Assembly (NCBI RefSeq): GCF_008728965.1
Contig: NZ_VSMC01000008.1
Location: 1-64,000 of the forward strand
Reading direction: 5' to 3'
DNA from: Heminiphilus faecis
GTDB lineage: Bacteria > Bacteroidota > Bacteroidia > Bacteroidales > Muribaculaceae
DNA length: 64,000 nucleotides
This document shows, piece by piece, positions 53,533-62,554 of this stretch; the first letter of the stretch is position 1; each line of letters opens with the position of its first letter. Under the pieces are notes generated by a model, which saw only the letters and a program-made list of their open reading frames with translations, was not told where the DNA came from and made no database searches. The position numbers and the translations under genes were made by a program.

Positions 53533-54543
53533 ATGAATATTGACGAGCGCTTCATGTACCGCGCGATACAACTTGCCAAAAACGGGAAAGGCAATACCTC
53601 GCCCAACCCCATCGTGGGAGCGGTCATAGTACATGACGGCACCATCATAGGCGAAGGCTATCACCGGCGTTGCGGCGAAGGGCACGCAGAAGTCAATGCC
53701 GTGGCGTCGGTCACAAACCGCTCTCTTCTTAAAGACTCCACAATATATGTCACGCTTGAACCGTGCTCTCACTACGGCAGGACCCCGCCCTGCGCCGAAC
53801 TCATCATAGACAGCGGCATACGGCGTGTGGTCATAGGAAGCCCTGACCCTTCTGACAAAGTGAACGGCCGCGGCATCAATATGCTCCGTAAAGCCGGCAT
53901 AGATGTGACCACCGGAATACTTGAACGCGAATGCCGCAAGCTGAACCCGGCGTTTATGACATGTCATACACTCGGTCGACCGCTTGTGACCCTCAAGTGG
54001 GCACAAAGCGCCGACGGCTACATAGACCGCAAGCGCACGGCGGAAGATACGCCATCAATATTCTCAACACCTGTCACCGCCGCCCTATCTCACCGGCTGC
54101 GCACACTTAATGACGCCATAATGGTAGGTAGCGGCACCATGCTGTATGACCGTCCGAGCCTCACCGCACGGCTGTGGCCCGGACACAACCCGCTGCGCGT
54201 GACAACCGACCGCAGCGGCGTCATACACTCGCCCGACAACAAATTCACCATATTGGGACGTGAAGACGACGGCTCGACAGCATCATATCTCAAAGCGCTG
54301 CACGACAAAGGCATAACCTCGGTACTCGTAGAGGGAGGCGCACGATTGCTCCAATCGTTTATCGACTCGGGAATGTGGGATACGGCAAGAGTCGAAGTGG
54401 CACCGACAGCCCTCGGCGACGGCGTTAAAGCGCCACTTCTATGTATACGACCCACAGAATCATTAACAGTAGGCAACAACTGCATATATTATTACGACAA
54501 TCCTGACAAGCAGTCGTTAAAAACAACTAAAAACATTAAATAA
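53533..54543 (+). CDS. ribD: Bifunctional riboflavin biosynthesis deaminase/reductase
   Basis: Catalyses the deaminase and reductase steps after GTP cyclohydrolase II in riboflavin synthesis. The 336 residues contain the deaminase zinc motif (GHAEVNAV and PCSHYGRTPPCAEL) and a C-terminal reductase domain with LKWAQSADGYIDRK, DAIMVGSGTMLYDRPSLTAR and VLVEGGARLLQSF. No FMN riboswitch is visible in the 48-bp gap. It is divergent from prmC and stands alone. Confidence 0.95.
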   Translation: MNIDERFMYRAIQLAKNGKGNTSPNPIVGAVIVHDGTIIGEGYHRRCGEGHAEVNAVASVTNRSLLKDSTIYVTLEPCSHYGRTPPCAELIIDSGIRRVVIGSPDPSDKVNGRGINMLRKAGIDVTTGILERECRKLNPAFMTCHTLGRPLVTLKWAQSADGYIDRKRTAEDTPSIFSTPVTAALSHRLRTLNDAIMVGSGTMLYDRPSLTARLWPGHNPLRVTTDRSGVIHSPDNKFTILGREDDGSTASYLKALHDKGITSVLVEGGARLLQSFIDSGMWDTARVEVAPTALGDGVKAPLLCIRPTESLTVGNNCIYYYDNPDKQSLKTTKNIK

Positions 54544-54632
54544 GCGGCTAAATGTCGATAACACCGCTTCAGTTTTAACGGATTAATTGTAATTTTACGT
54601 CGATTATCGCATTTACTTATAGAAATTGTTAG

Positions 54633-54640
54633 TAAATTTG
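54633..54640 (+). promoter_or_regulatory. -7 box of the DUF6242-bamA-murI cluster
   Basis: TAAATTTG, 27 bp before the ATG at 54668; a convincing -33 element is not seen. Confidence 0.45.
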
Positions 54641-54667
54641 CAACTTGAAAATTAATGTCTGAAAAGT

Positions 54668-56197
54668 ATGATTAAAAGATTTGCAGCATCATATCTGATC
54701 GCCGGGGCTCTCTTTGCCGCAGCGATGACCGCATGCAACGAAAACGACAACAACTATCAGGATGACTACGGCTACACACCCGAGACAATGTACTCGAGCA
54801 CAGCCGTGACCTCATTCAATATAAAGCCCAACAGCAAGCTACTTGCCAATCTTGACTCGGTATTTTTCACCATCGACCTTAACCGCGGTCTGATATTCAA
54901 TGCCGATTCACTGCCTAAAGACACAAAAATAACCAAGCTTGTTCCAAACATCGGCACAAGCGGCAGTTCTAAGATAGAACTTATCGTCAAGGGATCAAAG
55001 GTCATGAAAGACACCACATTTGTCTACACGACCAGCTTTACCGACAGTATCGACTTCTCGGCAAACGTGATGGTGCGCGTAACCTCGCTGAACGAGAAAT
55101 ACACCGGCAACTATCAGATAAAAGTAAACGTACACAAACTAAAGCCCGACTCGCTTCACTGGAGTGAAATAGCATGGAAAGGGATGCCCGGCAACCCCAT
55201 AGCACAAAAGACCGTAGTGAATGACGAGCGCGTATATACGTTCATGGAGACAGCCGACGGCTACAAAGTATGGATACAAGACACCCCCGGAGCAGACGGA
55301 GAGGTAAAGCAGCTGACGTTCACCTCGTCGCTTGACGTAAAATCGGTAGTGGCCGGTGAAGACATGTTCTATGCGCTTAATACAAACGGCGTGCTCCACT
55401 CGTCGCATGACGGCATAGACTGGACAGCCCAAGGAGAACAGCTACACCACATCTATGGAGTATATGACGGACATGTCATTGCTGTCAGAAAAGACGGAGC
55501 AAAATACTTCCATACGACATATCCTCATACCGGAACCGACACGGAGGTAAGCGCCGACTGCCCGATAAGCGGCACAAGCCCGCTTATTCAATTTGAAAAC
55601 AAATGGATGGAAAAACCGCTTGCATTGACAGTGGGCGGACGCACAGCCAACGGCACTCTCACCGGAGCCGCTTGGGGCTATGACGGCGCACACTGGGCCA
55701 AGGTAAGCGCGACTCCTATCAAAGGAGCCTATCAAGGCATGACTCTGTTTCCCTACTTCACCTTCCGCACCTCTTCCTCCTCATGGAAGGTTACCGAATA
55801 CTCCACTATTTTCGCGATGGGAGGCGTAAACCAGCAGGGCTATAACACCCGCAGAGTGTTCATATCTCGTGACCAAGGACTTAACTGGAGCGAAGCCGAC
55901 GACTTGCTCTCGTTACCCGATTATATACCCGAAACGGCCTTCGCACAGGCCATAGTATGGACTTCCGAACTGCATTCGCGCTCGCTCGCGGCATCATCGG
56001 ACTGGAATGAAACAGCGGCCCGCCCGTTGCCAGCTTGGTGGATAGAGACTCCCGGCTACGGCCGCGCTACCAAGCCCGTGACATCATGGGAGTGCCCTTA
56101 CATATATCTTTACGGCGGAATACTGCCCAACGGACAGCTCAATCCTCAAGTGTGGCGCGGTGTCATCAACCGCCTCACCTTCAAGCCTCTTGAATGA
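54668..56197 (+). CDS. DUF6242 lipoprotein
   Basis: A 509-residue lipoprotein (lipobox AAMTAC, Cys about 23). The N-terminal part is a bacterial immunoglobulin-like domain (SSTAVTSFNIKPNSKLLANL) and the C-terminal part resembles a beta-propeller with repeated W/SRDQG-type segments (RRVFISRDQGLNWSEADDLL). This matches DUF6242, a family found in Bacteroidales close to bamA. Its stop overlaps the next start as ATGA, tying it to the outer-membrane biogenesis cluster; function unknown. Confidence 0.82.
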   Translation: MIKRFAASYLIAGALFAAAMTACNENDNNYQDDYGYTPETMYSSTAVTSFNIKPNSKLLANLDSVFFTIDLNRGLIFNADSLPKDTKITKLVPNIGTSGSSKIELIVKGSKVMKDTTFVYTTSFTDSIDFSANVMVRVTSLNEKYTGNYQIKVNVHKLKPDSLHWSEIAWKGMPGNPIAQKTVVNDERVYTFMETADGYKVWIQDTPGADGEVKQLTFTSSLDVKSVVAGEDMFYALNTNGVLHSSHDGIDWTAQGEQLHHIYGVYDGHVIAVRKDGAKYFHTTYPHTGTDTEVSADCPISGTSPLIQFENKWMEKPLALTVGGRTANGTLTGAAWGYDGAHWAKVSATPIKGAYQGMTLFPYFTFRTSSSSWKVTEYSTIFAMGGVNQQGYNTRRVFISRDQGLNWSEADDLLSLPDYIPETAFAQAIVWTSELHSRSLAASSDWNETAARPLPAWWIETPGYGRATKPVTSWECPYIYLYGGILPNGQLNPQVWRGVINRLTFKPLE

Positions 56198-56880
56198 GAC
56201 GCATAGCGACAGCAGCGTTGATTTCGGCAATGACGGGCTTGGTCGGCCCGACATTGGGAGCACAGGAAGCGGCATATAAAATGGATCTCGGAGCATCGCT
56301 CGGCATGAGCGGCTATCTCGGTGACACCAATACAGCCAATTTTCTGAAGCATCCCGGCTTTGCAGGCAATGTGTCAATGCGCTACCTGATCGACACGAGA
56401 TGGGCGGCGCGTGCCGTATTCTCGATAGCGGGACTTAGCGGCGACAGTGCCGATATGACTGACGTGTTTCCCGGAGGGGAAACATATAAATTCACCTCGA
56501 CAGTCTATGACCTCGGGGGACGTATTGAATTTAACTTTTTTAATTACGGCATCGGAGAGCGATACAAGAAGCTGTGCCGGTGGACGCCCTACCTGTCACT
56601 CGGCGCCGGCGTCACCATAGCTTCCTGCGGAGGCACTTACACCGCATTCAATCTGCCGATGGGCGTAGGCGTGAAATACAAGTTGCAGCCGCGTATCAAC
56701 CTCGGACTGGAATGGACAATGACCAAGGTGTTCGGCGACCATGTCGATGGAGAGAAACTACACGACCTTCAAGGCATCAAAAGCTCATTTATCAAGAATA
56801 CCGACTGGTACTCCATGATAATGCTTTCGTTCAGTTTTGAGTTTGGCGAGCGATGCTCAAGTTGTTTTTACGTGGACTGA
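56194..56880 (+). CDS. DUF6089 outer-membrane beta-barrel protein
   Basis: A 228-residue protein with a signal peptide (about 1-23) and alternating hydrophobic strands typical of a small barrel: MDLGASLGMSGYLGDTNTAN, GNVSMRYLIDTRWAARAVFS and FMNMGVGVKYKL-like strands. DUF6089 proteins are regular neighbours of uppS and bamA in Bacteroidales. It is coupled to DUF6242 by a 4-base overlap and precedes uppS by 18 bp. Confidence 0.85.
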   Translation: MRRIATAALISAMTGLVGPTLGAQEAAYKMDLGASLGMSGYLGDTNTANFLKHPGFAGNVSMRYLIDTRWAARAVFSIAGLSGDSADMTDVFPGGETYKFTSTVYDLGGRIEFNFFNYGIGERYKKLCRWTPYLSLGAGVTIASCGGTYTAFNLPMGVGVKYKLQPRINLGLEWTMTKVFGDHVDGEKLHDLQGIKSSFIKNTDWYSMIMLSFSFEFGERCSSCFYVD

Positions 56881-56898
56881 AATGATAATTAACCGACT

Positions 56899-57651
56899 AT
56901 GTCGCTGACTGACAATATAGATACCGATCGCATTCCGCGTCATGTAGCCGTCATAATGGACGGAAACGGACGTTGGGCCAAATCTCACGGGCTGCCACGC
57001 TCCGCAGGACATGTGGAGGGCGTGAATACTGTGCGCAAGATTACCGAAATAGCCTCGGAACTTGGCATCGGATATCTCACGCTATACACGTTTTCGACTG
57101 AAAACTGGGGTCGTCCCAAGGAGGAAGTCGACGCACTCATGCATCTTATCGTGGCGGCTATCGAACGAGAAACCGCCGACTTGATAAAGAATAATGTACG
57201 GCTCAACATGATAGGTGACTTCTCGCGTATGCCCGACTTCGCCTACAACAGATTGTGCCGATGCATAGATGACACGTCGCACTGCACCGGCCTGACACTC
57301 GTGCTTGCCATCAGTTATTCTTCGCATTGGGAGATAACCGAAGCAGCCAGACGTATAGCCAGAGCTGTCAACGAAGGCATAATGTCAGCCGACGAAATAA
57401 CTCCCGAAACCGTGAGTGCCAATCTTGCCACGGCCGGAATGCCTGATCCTGATCTGGTCATACGTACCGGCGGTGACTTCCGCATGAGCAACTTCTTGTT
57501 GTGGCAGGCTGCCTATGCGGAGATAACGGTCACCCCGACTTTCTGGCCCGACTTCACCAAAGAGGACTTCTACCACATAATAGCGGGGTACCAGTCACGA
57601 GAGCGAAGGTTCGGCAAAACAAGCGAGCAGATAGCTCATGACAATGAATAA
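56899..57651 (+). CDS. uppS: Isoprenyl transferase (undecaprenyl diphosphate synthase)
   Basis: Makes the C55 lipid carrier for peptidoglycan and other envelope glycans. The 250 residues have the cis-prenyltransferase regions HVAVIMDGNGRWAKSHGLPR with the catalytic Asp, TLYTFSTENWGRPKEEV and DLVIRTGGDFRMSNFLLWQA. It is part of the uppS-bamA-ompH arrangement conserved in Bacteroidetes. Confidence 0.96.
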   Translation: MSLTDNIDTDRIPRHVAVIMDGNGRWAKSHGLPRSAGHVEGVNTVRKITEIASELGIGYLTLYTFSTENWGRPKEEVDALMHLIVAAIERETADLIKNNVRLNMIGDFSRMPDFAYNRLCRCIDDTSHCTGLTLVLAISYSSHWEITEAARRIARAVNEGIMSADEITPETVSANLATAGMPDPDLVIRTGGDFRMSNFLLWQAAYAEITVTPTFWPDFTKEDFYHIIAGYQSRERRFGKTSEQIAHDNE

Positions 57652-57691
57652 TTAAATACAACTGATATATAATATCACATTACTTCAGATT

Positions 57692-60322
57692 ATGCGTAGT
57701 AAGTTGCTAATCATATTGATGACAGTTTTGGGCCTTAACATTTCGGCTCAGGTCAAGCCGGCAGAACCCGTTGATACGGTATATAACCCCAACATTATAT
57801 ATACCGGTATACCCAACAAATACGAGATTGCCGGTATAAAAGTGACAGGAGTACCCAATTACGAAGACTATATCATCATCGGATATTCCGGTATAAACAT
57901 AGGCGACCGTATCGAGATACCGGGACCCGAACTGACAGCTGCGGCAAAACGATTCGCACGTCAGGGCCTGTTCTCGTCGATACAGATAAAGGTCGAAAAA
58001 ACGGCCGGTGATCTGGCTTGGCTCGAATTTGCGCTCAAACCGCAACCGCGCATCTCCAAAATCAACTACATCGGTCCGTCCAACGGCGAACGCAAGGATA
58101 TCGAAGAACGCCTTCAGCTGATGAAAGGCAATCAGATAACGCCCAATATCGTCAACCGGGCCACGGCGATAATAAAGAATTACTACGCACAGAAAGGCTT
58201 CGGAAACGCATTGGTGAAAATCGAGCAGGAAGAAGACCTGTCGGCGCCCAACGAAAATATCGTAAACATCAGAATCAACAAAAACAACAAGGTCAAAGTA
58301 CATAAGATATACATCGACGGCAACGAGGTGATGAGCGACAACGCCATCCAGCGCACGATGAAAAAGACCAACGAAAAAGGCAAACTAATCAATCTTTTCC
58401 GTCAGAAAAAGTTTGTAGAGAGTGACTTCAAGGATGACTTGGACCGAATAATCGAAAAATACAACGAGAAAGGTTATCGCGACGCCAAAATACTCAAAGA
58501 CAGCGTAGTGGCTTACGATGACAAGACTGTAGACGTATACATCGATCTTGAAGAGGGCAAGAAATATTATATCAGCGACATAGACTGGGTGGGCAACACA
58601 ATATTCCCCACCGAAGTGCTTGATCAGATACTCGACATACGTCCCGGCGACGTCTACAACCAGAAGCTGCTCAACAAACGCGTGCTTGAGGATGACGACG
58701 CAGTGGCAAACCTGTATATGAACCGCGGTTATCTGTTCTATCAGCTCGTGCCTATAGAAAAAAACATCGACGGCGACTCCATAGCCCTCGAACTGCGTAT
58801 GTTCGAAGGACCTCAGGCCACAGTCAACAACGTCATCATCAACGGCAACGACCGCCTTTATGAAAAGGTAATACGCCGCGAACTCCGTGTAAAACCCGGT
58901 CAACTTTTCAACAAAGACGACCTGATGCGTTCGGCACGTGAAATAGCACAGACCGGACACTTCGATCCGGAAAACATGGACATACGCCCAGAGCCCAACG
59001 AAGACAACGGTACTGTCGACATCGTATTTAACCTCGAGTCAAAAGCCAATGACCAAGTGGAGGTGTCATTCGGCTGGGGTCAGACCGGTCTTATAGGAAA
59101 ACTCGCGCTCAAGTTCACCAACTTCTCAATAAAAAATCTGTTCCGTCCGGGCACTTACAAAGGTCTCATACCACAGGGTGAAGGACAGACATTCACCATA
59201 AGCGCACAGACCAACGCCAAGTACTACCAGAGCTACTCGATATCGTTCCTCGACCCGTGGTTCGGAGGCAAACGCCCCAACTCACTCTCGGTATCGGCCT
59301 ACTACGCCCGCCAGACAGGTATCAACTCCTCATATTACAACAACAACTGGTACAATCCGTACATGTACGGAGGCTATGGCTACGGTTACGGCTACGGCAG
59401 CAATTACAACGACTATTACCAGAATTCATATGAGAACGCCTACGACCCCAACAAGATGCTCCAGATGGTTGGCGTCACAGTGGGCTTCGGAAAGCGTCTC
59501 AACTGGCCTGACGACTACTTCACATTCCAAGCCGAGCTGAGCTATCAGTGGTATTACCTGAAGAACTGGGACTACCTGTACTACATGAACAACGGTACTT
59601 CCAACTCGATAGTACTCGGACTGACACTCGCCCGCACCTCCATCGACAACCCGCTTTACACCCGTAAAGGCTCGATGTTCTCTGTCAATCTCCAGCTCAC
59701 ACCGCCGGCCTCATGGCTCAACGGCAACAAAAACTGGGAGAAACTGTACAAAGAGAATACCACCGAGTCCAAGAAACAGCTTTACCGCTGGATCGAGTAC
59801 TGGAAACTCCGTATCAAGTCACGTACTTACACTCCGCTTACCGATCCTGACGGCAAATGGACACTCGTGCTGATGACACGCGCCGACATGGGACTTCTCG
59901 GCAGCTACAACAAGTGGCTCAAGTCACCGTTTGAAACATTCTACGTGGGCGGTGACGGCATGTCAGGCTCGTACACCTATGCTACCGAAACAATCGGTCT
60001 CCGCGGTTACGAAAACGGACAGTTCACCCCGTGGACAAAAGAAGGCTACGGCTATGCCCGCGTAGGTATGGAACTCCACTTCCCGTTCATGCTGTCGGCA
60101 TCGACAACAATCTACGGTCTGACATTTGTTGAAGCCGGTAACGCATGGACCGATGTCAAGAGCTTCTCACCATTTGACCTCAAGCGCAGCGCCGGTGCCG
60201 GTGTACGTATCTACCTTCCTATGGTGGGTATGATGGGTATCGACTGGGCCTACGGTTTCGACAAGGTGTACGGCAAAAAAGGCGGCAGCCAGTTCCACTT
60301 CATTCTCGGCCAAGAATTTTAA
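57692..60322 (+). CDS. bamA: Outer-membrane protein assembly factor BamA
   Basis: Central subunit of the BAM machine that inserts beta-barrel proteins. The 876 residues comprise a signal peptide (about 1-19), five POTRA domains (about 45-460; examples VTGVPNYEDYIIIGYSGINI, VHKIYIDGNEVMSDN, ISDIDWVGNTIFPTEVL) and a C-terminal barrel with GLRGYENGQFTPW (VRGF-like motif in the lid loop) and the final HFILGQEF. A Tyr/Gly/Asn-rich insertion at about 548-588 (NWYNPYMYGGYGYGYGYG) lies in the barrel, probably in an outer loop, which is unusual. Confidence 0.95.
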   Translation: MRSKLLIILMTVLGLNISAQVKPAEPVDTVYNPNIIYTGIPNKYEIAGIKVTGVPNYEDYIIIGYSGINIGDRIEIPGPELTAAAKRFARQGLFSSIQIKVEKTAGDLAWLEFALKPQPRISKINYIGPSNGERKDIEERLQLMKGNQITPNIVNRATAIIKNYYAQKGFGNALVKIEQEEDLSAPNENIVNIRINKNNKVKVHKIYIDGNEVMSDNAIQRTMKKTNEKGKLINLFRQKKFVESDFKDDLDRIIEKYNEKGYRDAKILKDSVVAYDDKTVDVYIDLEEGKKYYISDIDWVGNTIFPTEVLDQILDIRPGDVYNQKLLNKRVLEDDDAVANLYMNRGYLFYQLVPIEKNIDGDSIALELRMFEGPQATVNNVIINGNDRLYEKVIRRELRVKPGQLFNKDDLMRSAREIAQTGHFDPENMDIRPEPNEDNGTVDIVFNLESKANDQVEVSFGWGQTGLIGKLALKFTNFSIKNLFRPGTYKGLIPQGEGQTFTISAQTNAKYYQSYSISFLDPWFGGKRPNSLSVSAYYARQTGINSSYYNNNWYNPYMYGGYGYGYGYGSNYNDYYQNSYENAYDPNKMLQMVGVTVGFGKRLNWPDDYFTFQAELSYQWYYLKNWDYLYYMNNGTSNSIVLGLTLARTSIDNPLYTRKGSMFSVNLQLTPPASWLNGNKNWEKLYKENTTESKKQLYRWIEYWKLRIKSRTYTPLTDPDGKWTLVLMTRADMGLLGSYNKWLKSPFETFYVGGDGMSGSYTYATETIGLRGYENGQFTPWTKEGYGYARVGMELHFPFMLSASTTIYGLTFVEAGNAWTDVKSFSPFDLKRSAGAGVRIYLPMVGMMGIDWAYGFDKVYGKKGGSQFHFILGQEF

Positions 60323-60395
60323 AAATGCCTAATATGACTAAACTTAATTATCTGCCAAGCGTCATATTAGCATAACCGTTTAATTGATTTTCAAC

Positions 60396-60911
60396 ATGAA
60401 GAAACTTACTTTAGCTATCATCGCCATCGTTGCATGCACGTTCGGAGCATACGCACAAAAGTTTGCGCTCATAGATATGGAATACATTCTCAACAATATT
60501 CCCGCCTACGAAATAGCCAACGAACAGCTCAACCAGATATCGCAGCGCTGGCAGAAAGAGGTAGAAGCCAAAGCCAGCGAAGCCCAGACCCTCTACAAGA
60601 ACTTCCAGAACGACATGGTGTTTCTTACCGACGAGCAGAAGTCCAAGAAAGAGGCAGAGATAGTAGCCAAGGAGAAAGAGGCTACCGAACTCCGTTACAA
60701 ATACTTCGGCCCGGAAGGGGAACTTAACAAAAAACGCCTCGCTCTCATACAGCCCATACAGGACGAAATCTACAACGCCGTCAAGAAAGTAAGCGAGGAG
60801 AGAGGCTATCAATGTATATTTGACCGTGCGTCATCGGCCAACATAATATTTGCATCGCCGCGCATTGATGTAAGCAACGAAGTACTTGCCAAACTCGGAT
60901 ATTCGCGCTGA
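60396..60911 (+). CDS. OmpH/Skp-family periplasmic chaperone, first copy
   Basis: A 171-residue secreted chaperone starting at MKKLTLAIIAIVACTFGAYA with a signal peptide of about 20 residues. The mature part has the Skp layout: a strand (KFALIDMEYILNNIPAYEIA), long charged helices and a C-terminal strand YQCIFDRASSANIIFASPRI. It holds unfolded barrel proteins for BamA immediately upstream. The start at 60396 is chosen over one four codons earlier because it begins the signal peptide. Confidence 0.92.
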   Translation: MKKLTLAIIAIVACTFGAYAQKFALIDMEYILNNIPAYEIANEQLNQISQRWQKEVEAKASEAQTLYKNFQNDMVFLTDEQKSKKEAEIVAKEKEATELRYKYFGPEGELNKKRLALIQPIQDEIYNAVKKVSEERGYQCIFDRASSANIIFASPRIDVSNEVLAKLGYSR

Positions 60912-60969
60912 CGGCCCGGATATTCAGTTTTTTTGAGAGCTCATTTTAGCATATATGAATAGAGTTTCT

Positions 60970-60977
60970 TATCTTTG
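60970..60977 (+). promoter_or_regulatory. -7 box of the second ompH
   Basis: TATCTTTG with TTTAG about 20 bp upstream, 47 bp before the second ompH ATG. It would allow separate expression of that chaperone from the bamA operon. Confidence 0.55.
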
Positions 60978-61024
60978 CATAGTTATTAACCTAAACCGAC
61001 AATTTTAACATTACACTACTTAAT

Positions 61025-61525
61025 ATGATTAAGAAATTTTTGCTCGCTATATTTGTAGCGCTTCCCATGCTTGCAGTAGCTCAGGCACCCAAGTTCGGAG
61101 TTGTAAACACTCAGGTTATCATCGAGGCCATGCCTGAAGTCAAGGCCGCCCAAGAAAAGATCACCGAGTCTTCAAAGAAGTATGAAGACGAGTTCAAGAA
61201 GCTGCAGGAAGAGATGGAGAAAAAATTCGGCGAATACCAAGCTCTCGCCGCTGACACCCCCGAGTCCATAAAGGAGCGTCGCATGCAGGAAATACAGGAA
61301 CTAGACCAGAAGATGCAGCAATTCCGCGCAACCGTTTCTCAGGACCTCAGCCGTCAGCAGGAAACCCTTATGGCCCCCATTCAGGAAAAAGTACGTCAGG
61401 CCATCAACACCGTGGGCAAAGAAAACAGCATGACATTCATCTTTGAAAACATTCTTCCGGTCTACACCGGCACCGATGTTCAGGATGTCACCGCCAAAGT
61501 AAAGGCTAAACTCGGCCTCCAATAA
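61025..61525 (+). CDS. OmpH/Skp-family periplasmic chaperone, second copy
   Basis: A 166-residue secreted chaperone with signal peptide (about 1-20) and Skp features: FGVVNTQVIIEAMPEVKAAQ, long coiled-coil arms (SSKKYEDEFKKLQEEMEKKF) and a final strand MTFIFENILPVYTGTDVQDV. Tandem ompH genes downstream of bamA are common in Bacteroidetes. It has its own promoter and terminator, unlike the first copy. Confidence 0.92.
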   Translation: MIKKFLLAIFVALPMLAVAQAPKFGVVNTQVIIEAMPEVKAAQEKITESSKKYEDEFKKLQEEMEKKFGEYQALAADTPESIKERRMQEIQELDQKMQQFRATVSQDLSRQQETLMAPIQEKVRQAINTVGKENSMTFIFENILPVYTGTDVQDVTAKVKAKLGLQ

Positions 61526-61551
61526 GAGACATCAATAATCCATATAACTGA

Positions 61552-61585
61552 AAAAGGTCGCGTCTTAACAAAGTAGCGACCTTTT
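61552..61585 (+). terminator. Terminator of the second ompH
   Basis: AAAAGGTCGC pairs with GCGACCTTTT, followed by GATTT; 26 bases after the stop. Confidence 0.75.
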
Positions 61586-61621
61586 GATTTAATAAGGCTC
61601 AGATACAAAATACCGTCTGAT

Positions 61622-62461
61622 ATGATAACAAAACCGACTGCCAAAGGCCCCATCGGCATTTTCGACTCCGGATACGGAGGTCTCACAATATTGAGCGACA
61701 TCATGAAAACGCTGCCCGAGTATGACTACATATACCTTGGCGACAATGCACGAGCGCCATATGGAGGCAGGTCATTCGACATAGTATATCGCTTCACACT
61801 TCAGGCGGTCCGATACCTTTTCGAACGCGGATGCCATCTCGTGATACTGGCCTGCAACACGGCATCGGCAAAAGCATTGAGGACCATACAGCAAAACGAT
61901 CTGCCTGCAATAGACCCCTCACGCAGAGTGCTCGGGGTGATACGCCCCACGGTAGAAAAAATCGGCGACATAACCCGCAACGGCAACATAGGCATTGTGG
62001 GCACCGCCGGCACCGTACGCAGCCGAAGCTATGACATGGAGATAAACAAACTGTATCCCGGATTCAACATATTCTCCCAAGCATGCCCTATGTGGGCGCC
62101 GCTCGTAGAGAACGGAGAAGCCGACAAGCCCGGAGCCGACTACTTTGTCAAGCGCGACATAGATCTGCTAATCCGGCAGGAGCCTTCGATCGACTCCATA
62201 ATTCTCGGGTGCACACATTACCCTCTTCTCCTTGACAAGATCGAGCGCTATGTACCAGAAGGCACAAAAGTACTGCCACAAGGCAAAATAGTGGCCGACA
62301 GCCTTGCCGACTACCTTGTGCGTCATCCGGAGATGGCCGCAAAATGCAGCCGAGGCTCTACATGCACCTATCTGACCACGGAGAATCCGGATAAGTTCTC
62401 TGAATCCGCCACGGTGTTCCTCTCCACCCCTGTCACCGCACAGTCGGTCACCCTAAACTGA
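61622..62461 (+). CDS. murI: Glutamate racemase
   Basis: Supplies D-glutamate for peptidoglycan. The 279 residues contain the catalytic-pair motifs IGIFDSGYGGLTI, VILACNTASAKALR (first catalytic Cys) and IILGCTHYPLL (second Cys). It closes the envelope cluster and is followed by a shared terminator with the convergent TrpB-like gene. Confidence 0.95.
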   Translation: MITKPTAKGPIGIFDSGYGGLTILSDIMKTLPEYDYIYLGDNARAPYGGRSFDIVYRFTLQAVRYLFERGCHLVILACNTASAKALRTIQQNDLPAIDPSRRVLGVIRPTVEKIGDITRNGNIGIVGTAGTVRSRSYDMEINKLYPGFNIFSQACPMWAPLVENGEADKPGADYFVKRDIDLLIRQEPSIDSIILGCTHYPLLLDKIERYVPEGTKVLPQGKIVADSLADYLVRHPEMAAKCSRGSTCTYLTTENPDKFSESATVFLSTPVTAQSVTLN

Positions 62462-62496
62462 CCGCATTAACGATACTTCCATATAGCATATAATGA

Positions 62497-62530
62497 CAGA
62501 GGGCCGCGGTCTTATACTCGCGGCCCTCTG
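62497..62530. terminator. Bidirectional terminator between murI and the TrpB-like gene
   Basis: A perfect 12-bp stem (CAGAGGGCCGCG with CGCGGCCCTCTG) between convergent genes, with modest T/A-rich flanks on either side. Confidence 0.72.
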
Positions 62531-62554
62531 ATGTTATGTCAAATAAACGTTCTA

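Noticed and set aside
53485-54006. Upstream extension of the prmC reading frame by about 170 codons
   Set aside because: It runs antisense through ribD, has no prmC similarity and begins far upstream of the -7 box at 53491-53498.
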